DNA of 54,985 bases from Candidatus Dactylopiibacterium sp. (GTDB lineage: Bacteria; Pseudomonadota; Gammaproteobacteria; Burkholderiales; Rhodocyclaceae): contig JAVHXQ010000021.1 of the NCBI GenBank assembly GCA_031119555.1, forward strand, positions 1 to 54,985, read 5' to 3'. Positions within the stretch are counted from its first letter, which is position 1. Every line of letters begins with the position of its first letter. Below the pieces are notes generated by a model. The model had not been told where the DNA came from, searched no databases, and saw only the letters and a program-made list of their open reading frames with translations. The position numbers and the translations under genes are program-made. This document shows positions 16,648 to 26,000 of the stretch, one piece after another.

Positions 16648-16733
16648 CCAACCCCAACAGAGAGACTTAACACTTTCCGGAATCGCTACGAGAACGAAGC
16701 CCGGATCGTGGTGCCGGCGCCCCCGCCGGCATG
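16622..16733 (-). ncRNA. Candidate Fnr-activated small RNA (about 110 nt)
   Basis: Prediction from four aligned signals on the minus strand. (1) A perfect Fnr palindrome at 16768-16781. (2) GATACT at 16740-16745, its centre exactly 32 bp from the box centre, as in class II Fnr promoters, giving a start near 16732-16733. (3) A perfect 7-bp GC hairpin with a 4-nt loop at 16713-16730 right at the 5' end, then a longer interrupted stem. (4) An unpaired stretch with UCUCUCU near 16661-16667, followed by the strong terminator at 16622-16647. There is no start codon with Shine-Dalgarno inside. The layout resembles known Fnr-dependent riboregulators (FnrS in enterics, AniS in Neisseria), but I see no sequence kinship. 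It could also simply be the ccoS 3' UTR. Confidence 0.55.
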
Positions 16734-16739
16734 AACGAA

Positions 16740-16782
16740 AGTATCCCTCGCCCCCCTTTGCTACGGATTGACTGAAGTCAAT
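16740..16782 (-). promoter_or_regulatory. Fnr-dependent promoter of the candidate small RNA
   Basis: ATTGAC-TTCA-GTCAAT (16767-16782 on the minus strand), then 22 bp, then GATACT (16740-16745), which matches TATAAT at 4 of 6 positions. It is the best-formed Fnr box/-10 pair in the window, and it begins only 18 bp past the ccoS stop codon. Confidence 0.65.
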
Positions 16783-16799
16783 CGGAGCGCAGCGGAGCG

Positions 16800-16991
16800 T
16801 CATTTCTCTTCCCGAGTGCGGGACGGTTCTTCGGGGGGCATGGGGGGGCTGTCGTCATCCATGAGGACGCGAAAGGCGGGGCCCTCCATGTCGTCAAACT
16901 GACCGCTGCGAACGGACCACCAGAACAGCCACGCGATGACGAACACCAGCGCGACCGACAGGGGAACGAGGATATAGAGGGAAGATTCCAT
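16800..16991 (-). CDS. ccoS: CcoS cbb3 oxidase maturation protein
   Basis: 63 residues: one N-terminal helix (MESSLYILVPLSVALVFVIAW), then the conserved SGQFDDMEGPAFRVLMDDD segment, the hallmark of CcoS/FixS. Required for putting heme and copper cofactors into cbb3 oxidase. GGAGG sits 4 bases before the ATG, and fixI ends 16 bp upstream, so the two form one operon. Followed by the candidate small RNA locus. Confidence 0.94.
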   Translation of the reverse strand: MESSLYILVPLSVALVFVIAWLFWWSVRSGQFDDMEGPAFRVLMDDDSPPMPPEEPSRTREEK

Positions 16992-17007
16992 TCGGCCTCC
17001 AGCGAAG

Positions 17008-19455
17008 CTATTTCGTCCGGGCGATGCGCAGGGCATTGAGCACGACCAGCAGCGAGCTCAGCCCCATGCCCACACCGGCCATCCAGGGCGTGACCCAACC
17101 CAGCGCAGCGGCGGGGATGGCGCAGACGTTGTAGGCGAAGGCCCAGCAGAGATTTTCACGGATGATGCCCTGCGTACGCCGCGCGATGCGCCGGCCAAGC
17201 AGGATGCGCTCCAGATCGTCGCCGAGCAGGATGATGTCCGCCTGCTGGCGCGCGAGCTCCGTGCCCCCTGCCATCGCCAGGGAAACCTGCGCCTGCGCAA
17301 GTACCGGGGCATCATTGATGCCATCTCCGACCATCGCGACGACGGCGCGTTCCTGCAATGCGCTGAGCGCGGCGTGCTTGCCCTCGGGCGTCAGCCCACC
17401 GCGCGCGTCGGCAACGCCCAGTTCCCTGGCGAGCGCATCCACCGCCGCTTGCGCATCGCCGCTGAACACGCTCAGGGCGCACCCTGCCTCCCGCAGGGCC
17501 TCCACGGCGGCCGCCGCGGACGGCCGTATCCGGTCGGACAGCCCGAAAGCTGCCAGCCAGCGCCCCGCCTCGCCCAGATAGACCCACGTCCTGGCGCCCT
17601 CCATCCGCCATCCGGACGGCAGCGGCGCCTGCGCAAGGCTTCCCACAAAAGCGGCCTGGCCGAGCGCCAAGCGACGCCCCCCCAGTTCGCCGCGAATCCC
17701 CTGCCCGGCGACGACGTCGAGCCGGCTTGCCGCCGGCCCGCGCGGCGCGGCGGCAACGATGGCGCGGGCGATGAGGTGCTCGGACCCTTCTTCCAGCGCG
17801 GCGGCGGCGGCCAGCGCAACCTCCGGCGCCACACCTTCAGCACACAGGATTTCATCGAGCTGCAAGGTGCCTTGCGTCAAGGTGCCGGTCTTGTCGAACA
17901 CGAAATGCCCGGCTCGCGCGAGCGTTTCGATCGCACGGGCGCGCGTCACGAGCAAGCCCGCCCGGGCCAGCGCATCGGTGGCCACCGTGAGCGCCACGGG
18001 CGTCGCCAGCGACAACGCGCAGGGGCAACTCACCACGAGCACGGCCACGCAGATCGACAGCGCCCGCCCGGGGTCGATCTGCCACCACGCCAGCGCCGCC
18101 GCGGCCGCCAGCAGGAGCAGGACGCCCGTGAAGACCAGCGCCACGCGGTCGGCGATGGCGACGATGCGCGGCCGTTCGTTGCGCGCGCGCTCCATGAGAC
18201 GTCGGATCACCGCCAGCCGGGTGGCTTCGCCCAGCTGCTCCGCCACCACTTCGAGCACGCCGGAGCCATTCAGGCTGCCGCTCATGACGGCGTCTCCCGC
18301 CGCCTTGCGGACCGGCAGGCTCTCGCCCGTCAGCCAGGCTTCATTGACCTCGCTCTCCCCCGCCCGCACGCGCGCGTCGGCCACGATGGTCTCGCCCGGG
18401 CGCACCAGCAGACGATCACCCACCGCGAGTGATTCGACGGGCACCCGTTCCTCGACGGAGCCATCCGCGCGCAGGCGCCGCGCAAAGGCCGGCACGAGCC
18501 GCCCCAGGGTTTCGGCGCCGCGCATGGCGTGCTGCCGTGCCAACATCTCGAGATAGCGGGCGCCGAGAAGGAAGAAGACGAACATCGTGACGGAGTCGAA
18601 ATAAACCTCTCCCACGCCACGCACCGTCGCCCACACACTGGCGGAAAATGCCGCGCCGATGCCAAGCGCCACCGGCACGTCCATGCCCAGGTGCCGGGCG
18701 CGCAGATCGCGCCACGCACGCCGGAAGAACGGCGCGGCCGAATACAGCACCACAGGCGTGGTCAGCACGAGGCTGGCCCAGCGCATCACCGCCGCCGCCG
18801 CGGGGCTCATGTCCCCCTCGCCAGCGATGTAGGCCGGATAGGCATACATCATCACCTGCATCATGCCGAACCCCGCCACGAACACGCGCCAGAGCGCCGT
18901 GCGACGTTCCTGCTGGGCAAGAAGCTCCGAACGGTCGGGGTCATAGGGATGGGCGCGGTAGCCGATTTCCGTCACGGCCGCGAGGATCCGCGACAGACGC
19001 GTCTCCCGTTCATTCCAGCGCACCGTGGCACGTCGCGTCGCATAGTTGACGCGCACCGCACGCACGCCGGGCATATGGCCGAGGTGGCGCTCGTTGAGCC
19101 ACACGCAGGCCGCGCACGTAATGCCTTCGAGGATCAGGTCGGCCTCGCGCTCGTCGTCGGCCAGGCCTCTCACGAAACTCTTCTGGAACGTCGCGTTGTC
19201 GAAGGCCTCGAGTTCGCCCAGCCCGCCCGGCAGCTCCGCGCCGCCGGGTTCGGGCATGGCCTGACGATGGCGGTAGTAATCCGCGAGCCCGTTATCGACG
19301 ATGGCCTGACATACCGCCTGACAGCCCGCGCAGCACATCGGCCGGGCCCGCCCCTCCACCTCGACGGCCAGCGCCGTTCCTGGCGGAACGGACTGCCCGC
19401 AATGAAAGCAGGGCTCCTGAGAAAGCGGGATTTCGGAAGGCTGGAGAGCGGACAC
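17008..19455 (-). CDS. fixI: Copper-translocating P-type ATPase FixI/CcoI
   Basis: About 815 residues. N-terminal Cys motifs CFHC and CCAGC, then a heavy-metal domain with ITCAACVW (C114-x2-C117), eight helices with the CPC metal path in VVSCPCALSLATPVAL, the phosphorylation site DKTGTLTQG, and GDGINDAP. It exports Cu(I) across the inner membrane for the CuB centre of cbb3 oxidase. I chose GTG 19455, which lies about 22 nt after a predicted transcription start; the frame is open further upstream, but that part overlaps the tRNA terminator. Coupled to ccoS. Confidence 0.93.
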   Translation of the reverse strand: MSALQPSEIPLSQEPCFHCGQSVPPGTALAVEVEGRARPMCCAGCQAVCQAIVDNGLADYYRHRQAMPEPGGAELPGGLGELEAFDNATFQKSFVRGLADDEREADLILEGITCAACVWLNERHLGHMPGVRAVRVNYATRRATVRWNERETRLSRILAAVTEIGYRAHPYDPDRSELLAQQERRTALWRVFVAGFGMMQVMMYAYPAYIAGEGDMSPAAAAVMRWASLVLTTPVVLYSAAPFFRRAWRDLRARHLGMDVPVALGIGAAFSASVWATVRGVGEVYFDSVTMFVFFLLGARYLEMLARQHAMRGAETLGRLVPAFARRLRADGSVEERVPVESLAVGDRLLVRPGETIVADARVRAGESEVNEAWLTGESLPVRKAAGDAVMSGSLNGSGVLEVVAEQLGEATRLAVIRRLMERARNERPRIVAIADRVALVFTGVLLLLAAAAALAWWQIDPGRALSICVAVLVVSCPCALSLATPVALTVATDALARAGLLVTRARAIETLARAGHFVFDKTGTLTQGTLQLDEILCAEGVAPEVALAAAAALEEGSEHLIARAIVAAAPRGPAASRLDVVAGQGIRGELGGRRLALGQAAFVGSLAQAPLPSGWRMEGARTWVYLGEAGRWLAAFGLSDRIRPSAAAAVEALREAGCALSVFSGDAQAAVDALARELGVADARGGLTPEGKHAALSALQERAVVAMVGDGINDAPVLAQAQVSLAMAGGTELARQQADIILLGDDLERILLGRRIARRTQGIIRENLCWAFAYNVCAIPAAALGWVTPWMAGVGMGLSSLLVVLNALRIARTK

Positions 19456-19483
19456 GGCGCGCGAGAAGAAACCGGGAGCGTCG

Positions 19484-19489
19484 ATTCTA
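19484..19489 (-). promoter_or_regulatory. Putative -10 box for fixI-ccoS
   Basis: TAGAAT on the minus strand, 29 bp before the GTG of fixI, in the same TAGAATCG context as at several other genes here. No good -35 at 16-18 bp. Confidence 0.4.
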
Positions 19490-19520
19490 GCGTGAGCCCG
19501 CCAGGACGCCGCCCAAAACG

Positions 19521-19553
19521 AAAAGGGCCGTTCCTGACGGAACGGCCCTTTTT
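19521..19553 (-). terminator. Terminator after tRNA-Thr
   Basis: A 14-bp stem (AAAAGGGCCGTTCC and complement, 4-nt loop) flanked by A and T runs. It lies directly downstream of the tRNA and upstream of fixI and could act in both directions. Confidence 0.9.
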
Positions 19554-19560
19554 GCAAAAC

Positions 19561-19636
<76 letters not shown>

Positions 19637-19647
19637 GAAGGACGCGC

Positions 19648-19676
19648 ATTGTATGCAAAGAACCGGCGCAAATCAA
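19648..19676 (-). promoter_or_regulatory. Promoter of tRNA-Thr
   Basis: On the minus strand TTGATT (19671-19676), a 17-bp spacer and TACAAT (19648-19653), 12 bp before the first tRNA base. A near-ideal housekeeping promoter. Confidence 0.75.
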
Positions 19677-19863
19677 CACCAGAATGTTAAGGTTCTCGTA
19701 TTCTCAGCCGCGTTCATCATCGTTGCATCCATCACCATCCCTTCATCCGTTCGCCTCCCCCGCCCATCCCGCTTTCGTTGAATTCGACGAGCCCCGGCAG
19801 CACATTCGGGATGGCATGCGCGCCGTGCCATGCCGTGGCTTCGTCCGACCGCAGGACTCGATC

Positions 19864-20328
19864 ATGACAAGAAAACTCCAGCCGTTTCCGGCTACCGATT
19901 CGGGCTTCACGCTCATTGAACTGATGATCGTCGTTGCCATCGTGGCCATTCTCGCCAGCATTGCGTACCCGAGCTACAGCCAGTACATCGTGCGAGGCCG
20001 CCTCACTGACGGCCAGAAGGTGCTCGCGTCGTATGCCCTGGCCCAGGAGCAGTATTTCCAGAACAACAACCGTTACTCGTCGGCAGCCGGCGCTTCGGGG
20101 TGTGGCGTCAGCACCTCGGCGAGTGCCTATGCGACCAGCGACTTCACGCTTGCCTGCACGGCAAACAGCGACACGACCTACTCCGCCACGCTGACAGGCA
20201 ACAGCGGCGGCAAGGTGGCTGGCTACAAGTATGAGATCGACGACACGGGCAAGCGCCAGACGACGCAGTTCCACAACGCGACCAAGAGCCTCAATTGCTG
20301 GATCGTGTCGGATTCGTCCTCATGCTGA
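19864..20328 (+). CDS. Type IV pilin, PilE-like
   Basis: 154 residues. A 13-residue leader precedes the prepilin cleavage site G|FTLIELMIVVAIVAILASIAYPSY, with Glu5 of the mature protein present. C-terminal Cys pairs fit the D-region disulfide of type IVa pilins. It should be cleaved and N-methylated by PilD (51429-52277) and become a pilus subunit. CAGGA precedes ATG 19864; the longer in-frame start upstream would bury the leader and is rejected. First gene of a six-gene operon. It could be the minor pilin PilE rather than the major pilin. Confidence 0.88.
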   Translation: MTRKLQPFPATDSGFTLIELMIVVAIVAILASIAYPSYSQYIVRGRLTDGQKVLASYALAQEQYFQNNNRYSSAAGASGCGVSTSASAYATSDFTLACTANSDTTYSATLTGNSGGKVAGYKYEIDDTGKRQTTQFHNATKSLNCWIVSDSSSC

Positions 20329-20903
20329 AACGGTCTCGCGGATTCTCTCTGATCGAGCTGATGGTCACGCTGGCCGTGCTCGGCTTCATCCTTGCGATGG
20401 GGATTCCGTCTTTTTCCACCTACATCACGAACAGCCGCGTGCGAAGCGTCACGTCGGAGATGCGGGATGGCCTGCAGCAGGCGAGGATGGAAGCGATCCG
20501 CCGCAATGGCACCGTTTCGTTCTGCGTCACAGCCGATACGGGCACGGGCTGGAGCGTCCGCACGGGAGCCGATTGTTCGGCGGGAACCGTGCTCTCCAGC
20601 AGGCCATCGAGCACGTCGGAAGCTCGCAGCGTCACTCTGAACCCGACTTCGCTGAGCGTCGCTTTCGGTTCTGACGGCCGCATCCGCACGTCCAGTGGCG
20701 CGGCCGGTTCCGGCACTGCTCTGACAACCCTTGAGGCCGGATGGAGCAGCAGCTGCAGCGGAGACTGCGTCAACATGCGGGTCGAAATCTCGCCTGGCGG
20801 CATGATCCGCAGCTGCAACAGCGGCCTCCCCGAAGGTGATCCCCAGTCCTGCGCGGGCAGCGGTGCAGCTTCTTCCGCGGCCTCGTCGCCCAGTACGCCA
20901 TAA
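20322..20903 (+). CDS. fimT: Minor pilin, FimT/GspH family
   Basis: 193 residues, leader MLKRSRG|FSLIELMVTLAVLGFILAMG, then the GspH/FimT region with RVRSVTSEMRDGLQQARMEAIRRNGTV, the conserved FimT helix. It helps prime pilus assembly and, in some species, binds DNA for uptake. ATG 20322 overlaps the upstream stop by 7 bp. The Ser/Ala-rich tail (last 15 residues) is low-complexity. Confidence 0.87.
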   Translation: MLKRSRGFSLIELMVTLAVLGFILAMGIPSFSTYITNSRVRSVTSEMRDGLQQARMEAIRRNGTVSFCVTADTGTGWSVRTGADCSAGTVLSSRPSSTSEARSVTLNPTSLSVAFGSDGRIRTSSGAAGSGTALTTLEAGWSSSCSGDCVNMRVEISPGGMIRSCNSGLPEGDPQSCAGSGAASSAASSPSTP

Positions 20904-20912
20904 GGCCTCGTC

Positions 20913-21371
20913 ATGAAACGCCTCAGACTCCGGAAGCAACAAGCCGGCGCAACGCTGATCGAAGCCCTGGTGGCAATCATCGTGTTCGCGCTGGGCATGC
21001 TGGGCCAGGTGGCCTTCATGCTCACCGCCATGCAGAACAATCAGCAGTCGCGCTACCGCGCCGTGGCGAGCTACTACGCCGAAGAGATGGCGAGCATGGC
21101 AATCGCAGACATCGCCAATCGCAGCAAGTACAAGGTCGGCTCCAATTCCACCTGTACCGACACGGCATTCGCTCCGTGCACCAGCTGGCTGACGCGCCTC
21201 AAGGGCGATCTCCCCCAGGCAACGGGCACCGCCGTGAGCGTGGACTACGACGACACCGCCACGAGCGCTACGTTTGGTCGCATGAAAATCACCGTCCAGT
21301 GGAAGGCGGCCGACGGCAGCACGCCGCAGCAACTCGTCTCCACGACCAATCTGAATCTGATCAACCAGTGA
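20913..21371 (+). CDS. pilV: Minor pilin PilV
   Basis: 152 residues with prepilin signature QQAGATLIEALVAIIVFALG; Ala follows the cleavage Gly, as is usual for PilV. The IEALVA helix and MQNNQQSRYRA stretch fit the PilV family. It joins PilW, PilX and PilY1 in the tip-priming complex. Lies 9 bp after fimT and 12 bp before pilW. Confidence 0.87.
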   Translation: MKRLRLRKQQAGATLIEALVAIIVFALGMLGQVAFMLTAMQNNQQSRYRAVASYYAEEMASMAIADIANRSKYKVGSNSTCTDTAFAPCTSWLTRLKGDLPQATGTAVSVDYDDTATSATFGRMKITVQWKAADGSTPQQLVSTTNLNLINQ

Positions 21372-21383
21372 GCCTGCGCCATC

Positions 21384-22526
21384 ATGCGACGTCACTCTTA
21401 CCGTACTGCCCAGCATGGCCTGACCCTGATCGAACTGATGGTCGCGCTGGTCGTCGGCATGCTCGTCACCCTGGCCGCCACCAGCGGCGCAAGCTTCTTC
21501 GAATCCATGCGCCGTAGCGCGGTCGGGAGCAGCAGCGCGCTGGAGAACGGCATCGCGGTCAGTTTTGACGTCCAGCGCCGTGTTCAGAGCGCGGGGCTGT
21601 GGACGGCCAACGGCCCGTGCGCCAAGATCTGGCGCTACAACTACACGAGCAGCGCCTGGGAATCGAATGCCGACGTCAGCGCCGCTGGCACGCTGGGCGC
21701 GCCGGTCGAGATCACGGCAGCCTCCTCTGAGCCAACCTCTTCCGACGCGGTCACCACGCGCACGACCACTCGGCTCGTCAGCGCCCCGACCACCCTGACG
21801 GCGGCCAGCGATGGCGGCAGCCTCACGGTGAGCGATGCCACGGGCTTTCAGGCGGGGCACATGGTGCTTGTCCGTCCGCCCGCGAACGACTCCTCCGAGT
21901 GCTATCTCGCCAGCATCACGGCCGTCAGCGGCTCACAGCTCAGCGTTACGCCCGTTGTCAGCGGCGCCGCCGTCACGACCAGTCCGGCCTATCCGGCCGC
22001 CTACCCGATCGCAAGCCAGGTTTTCAACTTCGGCAATGTCGAGAACACCCTGCTGCGCGTCACCAATACGGCCGGCACCAAAGCCCTCGACGTTTTCGAG
22101 AGCGTCGATCTGCGCGCCGACCCGGATGGCGACCCGGACCGCAACGGCACCACCACCGTGCTGGCCGAGAATGTCGTGCTGGTGCGGGCGCAATATGGCG
22201 TCAGTTCGGCCGCGACCAGCCTCGCCATCGAACGCTGGGTCAATCCCGGCAGCGCCGAAGCCACCTCAAACCGGCTGAGGGCCATCCGCATGGCGGTGGT
22301 CGCGCGCTCGCAGCAACCCAATCTCAAGAACAAGGATGCCAACGATGCCTGCACCACGACGGCGGCGTCACCCGACATCCCCTGGACGATCAACAGCAAC
22401 GACGATACGCCGCGCGCGCTCGATCTGGATCTGACCGCCCAGCCCGAACGGCGCTGCTATGAGTACCGGCTGACCAACATCGTCATCCCGCTCAAGAATT
22501 ACATGTTCTCCGGAGGTGGCGCATGA
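21384..22526 (+). CDS. pilW: Minor pilin PilW
   Basis: 380 residues: leader ending QHG|LTLIELMVALVVGMLV, then a large Thr/Ser-rich globular part. The size and position between pilV and pilX fit PilW, and ENGIAVSFDVQRRVQSAGLW resembles the conserved helix of PilW-type proteins. Its stop overlaps the pilX start by 4 bp (ATGA). Confidence 0.86.
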   Translation: MRRHSYRTAQHGLTLIELMVALVVGMLVTLAATSGASFFESMRRSAVGSSSALENGIAVSFDVQRRVQSAGLWTANGPCAKIWRYNYTSSAWESNADVSAAGTLGAPVEITAASSEPTSSDAVTTRTTTRLVSAPTTLTAASDGGSLTVSDATGFQAGHMVLVRPPANDSSECYLASITAVSGSQLSVTPVVSGAAVTTSPAYPAAYPIASQVFNFGNVENTLLRVTNTAGTKALDVFESVDLRADPDGDPDRNGTTTVLAENVVLVRAQYGVSSAATSLAIERWVNPGSAEATSNRLRAIRMAVVARSQQPNLKNKDANDACTTTAASPDIPWTINSNDDTPRALDLDLTAQPERRCYEYRLTNIVIPLKNYMFSGGGA

Positions 22527-23074
22527 GCGCTCATCGATCCGCTGCATCCCAGCGCGGCTTCGCGTTGATCACCGTCCTCATCCTGCTCATCGTGATGCTG
22601 ATCGGGGGCATGGCACTGTTCCGCTCAACCCAGAACGCCAGCCTCATCGCCGGCAACGCCGCCGCCAAGCAGGCGGCCTCCCAGGCGGGCAACGTGGGGC
22701 TCGTGGCAGCACAGAAGGTCATCGACACGGCGCTCCCGACCGCCTCGGGCAGCGGGTTCTCGCTCGTCGCGCTGGGCAGTGATGACCACGGCATCCCCAC
22801 GCCGGACGGAACCGTCGGCTGGTACCCCGCCACCGCCGTCGATGCGGGAGACAACTCCGGCTACAAGTACCAGTACATCATCGAAAAGCTCTGCAACTCG
22901 GCCGGAGTCTGCACGCGCTCCAGCACCACGACCACCACCAATCAGGGCAGTCTTGGCGGCAACTCACAACAGCCTACAAAAACCACCATCGCGATCGATC
23001 TTTACCGGGTCACGGTCAAGATCGAAGGGCCGCGCTCCGTCGTGAGCTACGTGCAGGCCGTTTACGGAAAATAA
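22523..23074 (+). CDS. pilX: Minor pilin PilX
   Basis: 183 residues: QRG|FALITVLILLIVMLIGGMALFRS is the PilX-type signal, lacking the Glu5 of other pilins (Thr-Val at that place), as expected for PilX/GspK-like tip subunits. The QNASLIAGNAAAKQAA segment is also typical. Translationally coupled to pilW; pilY1 follows 15 bp later. Confidence 0.87.
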   Translation: MSAHRSAASQRGFALITVLILLIVMLIGGMALFRSTQNASLIAGNAAAKQAASQAGNVGLVAAQKVIDTALPTASGSGFSLVALGSDDHGIPTPDGTVGWYPATAVDAGDNSGYKYQYIIEKLCNSAGVCTRSSTTTTTNQGSLGGNSQQPTKTTIAIDLYRVTVKIEGPRSVVSYVQAVYGK

Positions 23075-23089
23075 CCAGGAGTCACGGGA

Positions 23090-26000
23090 ATGCGCCCTCT
23101 CTTCTCTCTCACCCCGCTCTGCGCCGCCCTCCTTGCCAGCCTGAGCTGCGGCGCGGTGGTGGCAGCCGTCAAGATCGCCGACGTGCCGCTGGACGTCTCC
23201 CTCAACTCAGCGAATTCGGTCCTGGCCGTCGATAATTCCGGCTCGATGGATTTCGAGCTGCTCATCAACGGCGCCGATCAGGGCCTTGCGAAGCTGCCGC
23301 CAGACAAGACCAGCAACAGCAACCGCTACGCCTACATGTTCCCGATGGCGGTCGAGGACGACTACGACGGCGACCGCAATTTCTACGATTACGGCAACAT
23401 CCCGCCCTTCCAGGCCTACGCCTATTTCCGTAGCCCCAGCGTCAACACGCTGTTCTACAACCCCAAGATCACCTACGACCCCTGGCCCGACGCGACCATC
23501 GGCGGCAATGCGGTCAGCTTCCCGCAATCTCCCGTCACCGCCGCGCGCACGCACCCCTATTTCACGCAGGGCCGAGACAATTCAGGCGGCACCGCCACCA
23601 CCTTCGACCTCACCGCGACCTACTTCGGCAACACCACGACAGCCGTCACCAGCTGCAGCGACATTCCCAACACCGCGAGCGCGCGCAATTCGACCTGGAC
23701 CTTTCTCGTCAAGGACGGCATGTCGATCGACAGCACCGTGCAACCTTCCGGAACGGGCACCAGCTATCCGGTCTGCTTCCGCACCACGCCGCGCAACGGC
23801 AACTGGAGCGAAAAAGGCAGCTGGAAGAGCGTGGCCAGCGCCTCCACGAACGAGATCAATGGCGGTATCGCCCGCACGGATCTCGATGTGATGGTGCCCT
23901 ACAACCCCGCCACGTTCTGGATGCCGGACAGCACCTGCACGGCCTCATGGCCTGCCTGCGCAACCGACCCATCCGGCACCCGCTACAAACGGTTCGACAT
24001 CAACAGCCTGACGGGCTCCAGCTACACGCTCCCCGACGGCACCGTCATCGCACGCTCGAAGCAGCAGGAGCTGCAGAACTTCGCCAACTGGTTCACCTAT
24101 TACCGCAAGCGCAAGACCATGATGGCGGGCGGGATGGGCAAGGCCTTCGATTCCCTGCAGCGCAATTTCCGCCAGTTCGGCGCGGGCGTGATGACGTATC
24201 ACGACTCGGCGGCCATTTCCGCCAACTCGCCGAAGATCTACGACTTCACGACCACCACCGCGGCCAACAACGGGCGCGCGCTGGCGGGCTTGCTCTATGC
24301 GCTCCACTCTGAGGGCGGCACCCCGACGATCGGCACGCTGGACAAAGCCGGCCAGGTGTACGGCTACAGCGGCCCGTTCAACAATTTCCTGATCAACAAG
24401 AGCAGCACCGACGCCATCACCGATCAGACATCGGCGGAAGCCCGGCTGCGTTGCTCCGCGAACACGGCCTTCATCCTGACCGACGGCTACGGCAACGACT
24501 ACGACACGACGAGATCGAGCATTTACGCCAAGGCGAAGGCCTATTACGACGACCTGCGCTGGTGGAAGCCCTCGAGCGGCAGCATCGGCAAGACGATGAA
24601 CACCTACGGCATCACGCTCGGCGCGCTGGGCAGCGCGTATCTGGGTAATCCGGATGCCACCCCGCCCAGCAACTGGCCCACGCCCAGCAACGACGACGCA
24701 ACGTCCATCGACGATCTGTGGCGCGCCACGCTCTACAGCAAGGGCAAGCTCCTCTCGGCGACGGATCCGACCACGCTAGAAGCCTCCATCAACGCGATCA
24801 TCACCAGCATGTTCGCATCGGGCACCGGCAGCGGGCTGGCGTATTCCGGCACCCAGATCAGCACGTCCAACAACATGGTCATCAAGGCCGGTTACGACTC
24901 CGGCGACTGGACGGGTGAGCTCGCCGCATTCTCCGTGCATACCACCGGCACCAAGGCGGGCTACATCAATTACGACGACAAGAAATGGTCGGCGCGCGAT
25001 CAGCTGGACACCAACACAGCCCGCGTGATCGCCACCTGGAGCGGCTCGGCGGGCATTCCATTCACCTCGACCGCGCTCAACACCGCCTCCCTGCTCAGCG
25101 CCTTCAATACCGGCGCGAACAACGATGGCGCCAACGTCGTGGCCTGGCTGCGTGGCGACCGCAGTCTTGAAGGCACGACCTACCGCAAGCGCACGCACCT
25201 GCTCGGCGACATCGTCAACGCCACGCCGGCATTCGTGAACGAAGCCTTCGCCACCTATAGCTATCCGGGTTACTCGACCTTTGCCGCCTCGGTGAAAAGC
25301 CGCACCGACATGGTCTACGTCGGCGCCAACGACGGCATGCTGCATGCGTTCCGTGCCAGCGACGGCAAGGAAATGTGGGCCTACGTGCCCAAGGGCGTCC
25401 ATAGCAAGCTCAACGCGCTGGCGCAGCCCGGCTACACCCACCAGTTCACGGTGGATGGCAACCTCACGGCCTGGGACGTGCAATTCACCCAGTCGTCCAG
25501 CTCCAGCGCGGCAGCAGACGGCAACAACAGCAGTTGGAAAACCGTGCTGATCGGTGGCCTGCGTGGCGGCGGCAAGGGCTTCTACGCGCTCGACATCACC
25601 GCGCCCGACCTCGCCGGCAGCACCGCGGCTGAAAAGGAAGCGGATCTTGCCGGTAAGGTCCTGTGGGAATTCACCGACGCAGACATGGGTTTCAGCTTCG
25701 GCAAACCGCAGATCGGCAAGACGGAAGCCTACGGCTGGGTCGCGCTGCTGACTTCGGGCTACAACAATACGGATGGCAAGGGCTATCTCTATGTCGTGAA
25801 GATCCAGGATGGCAGCCTCATCAAGAAGATTCCCATCGATCTTGCCTCCGGCTCGACCTACGATCAGGTCGGCCTGGCGAACGTCATCGGCGTGATCGAC
25901 TTCACCGCCAATGCTTCCGGGCAAGACAATGCGCTGCTGAAGTACGTCTATGGCGGTGACCTGAACGGCAATTTGTGGCGCTTCAACATCCGCGACGCAG

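Noticed and set aside
16379..16803. Overlapping plus and minus frames in the ccoS-ccoN gap
   Set aside because: No Shine-Dalgarno, no domain, and they run through the terminator and both Fnr boxes; a regulatory region explains the DNA better.
19805..19850. Possible sigma-54 promoter before the PilE-like gene
   Set aside because: TGGCAT occurs, but the GC of the -12 element is at the wrong distance (2 bp off), so the GG/GC spacing fails.
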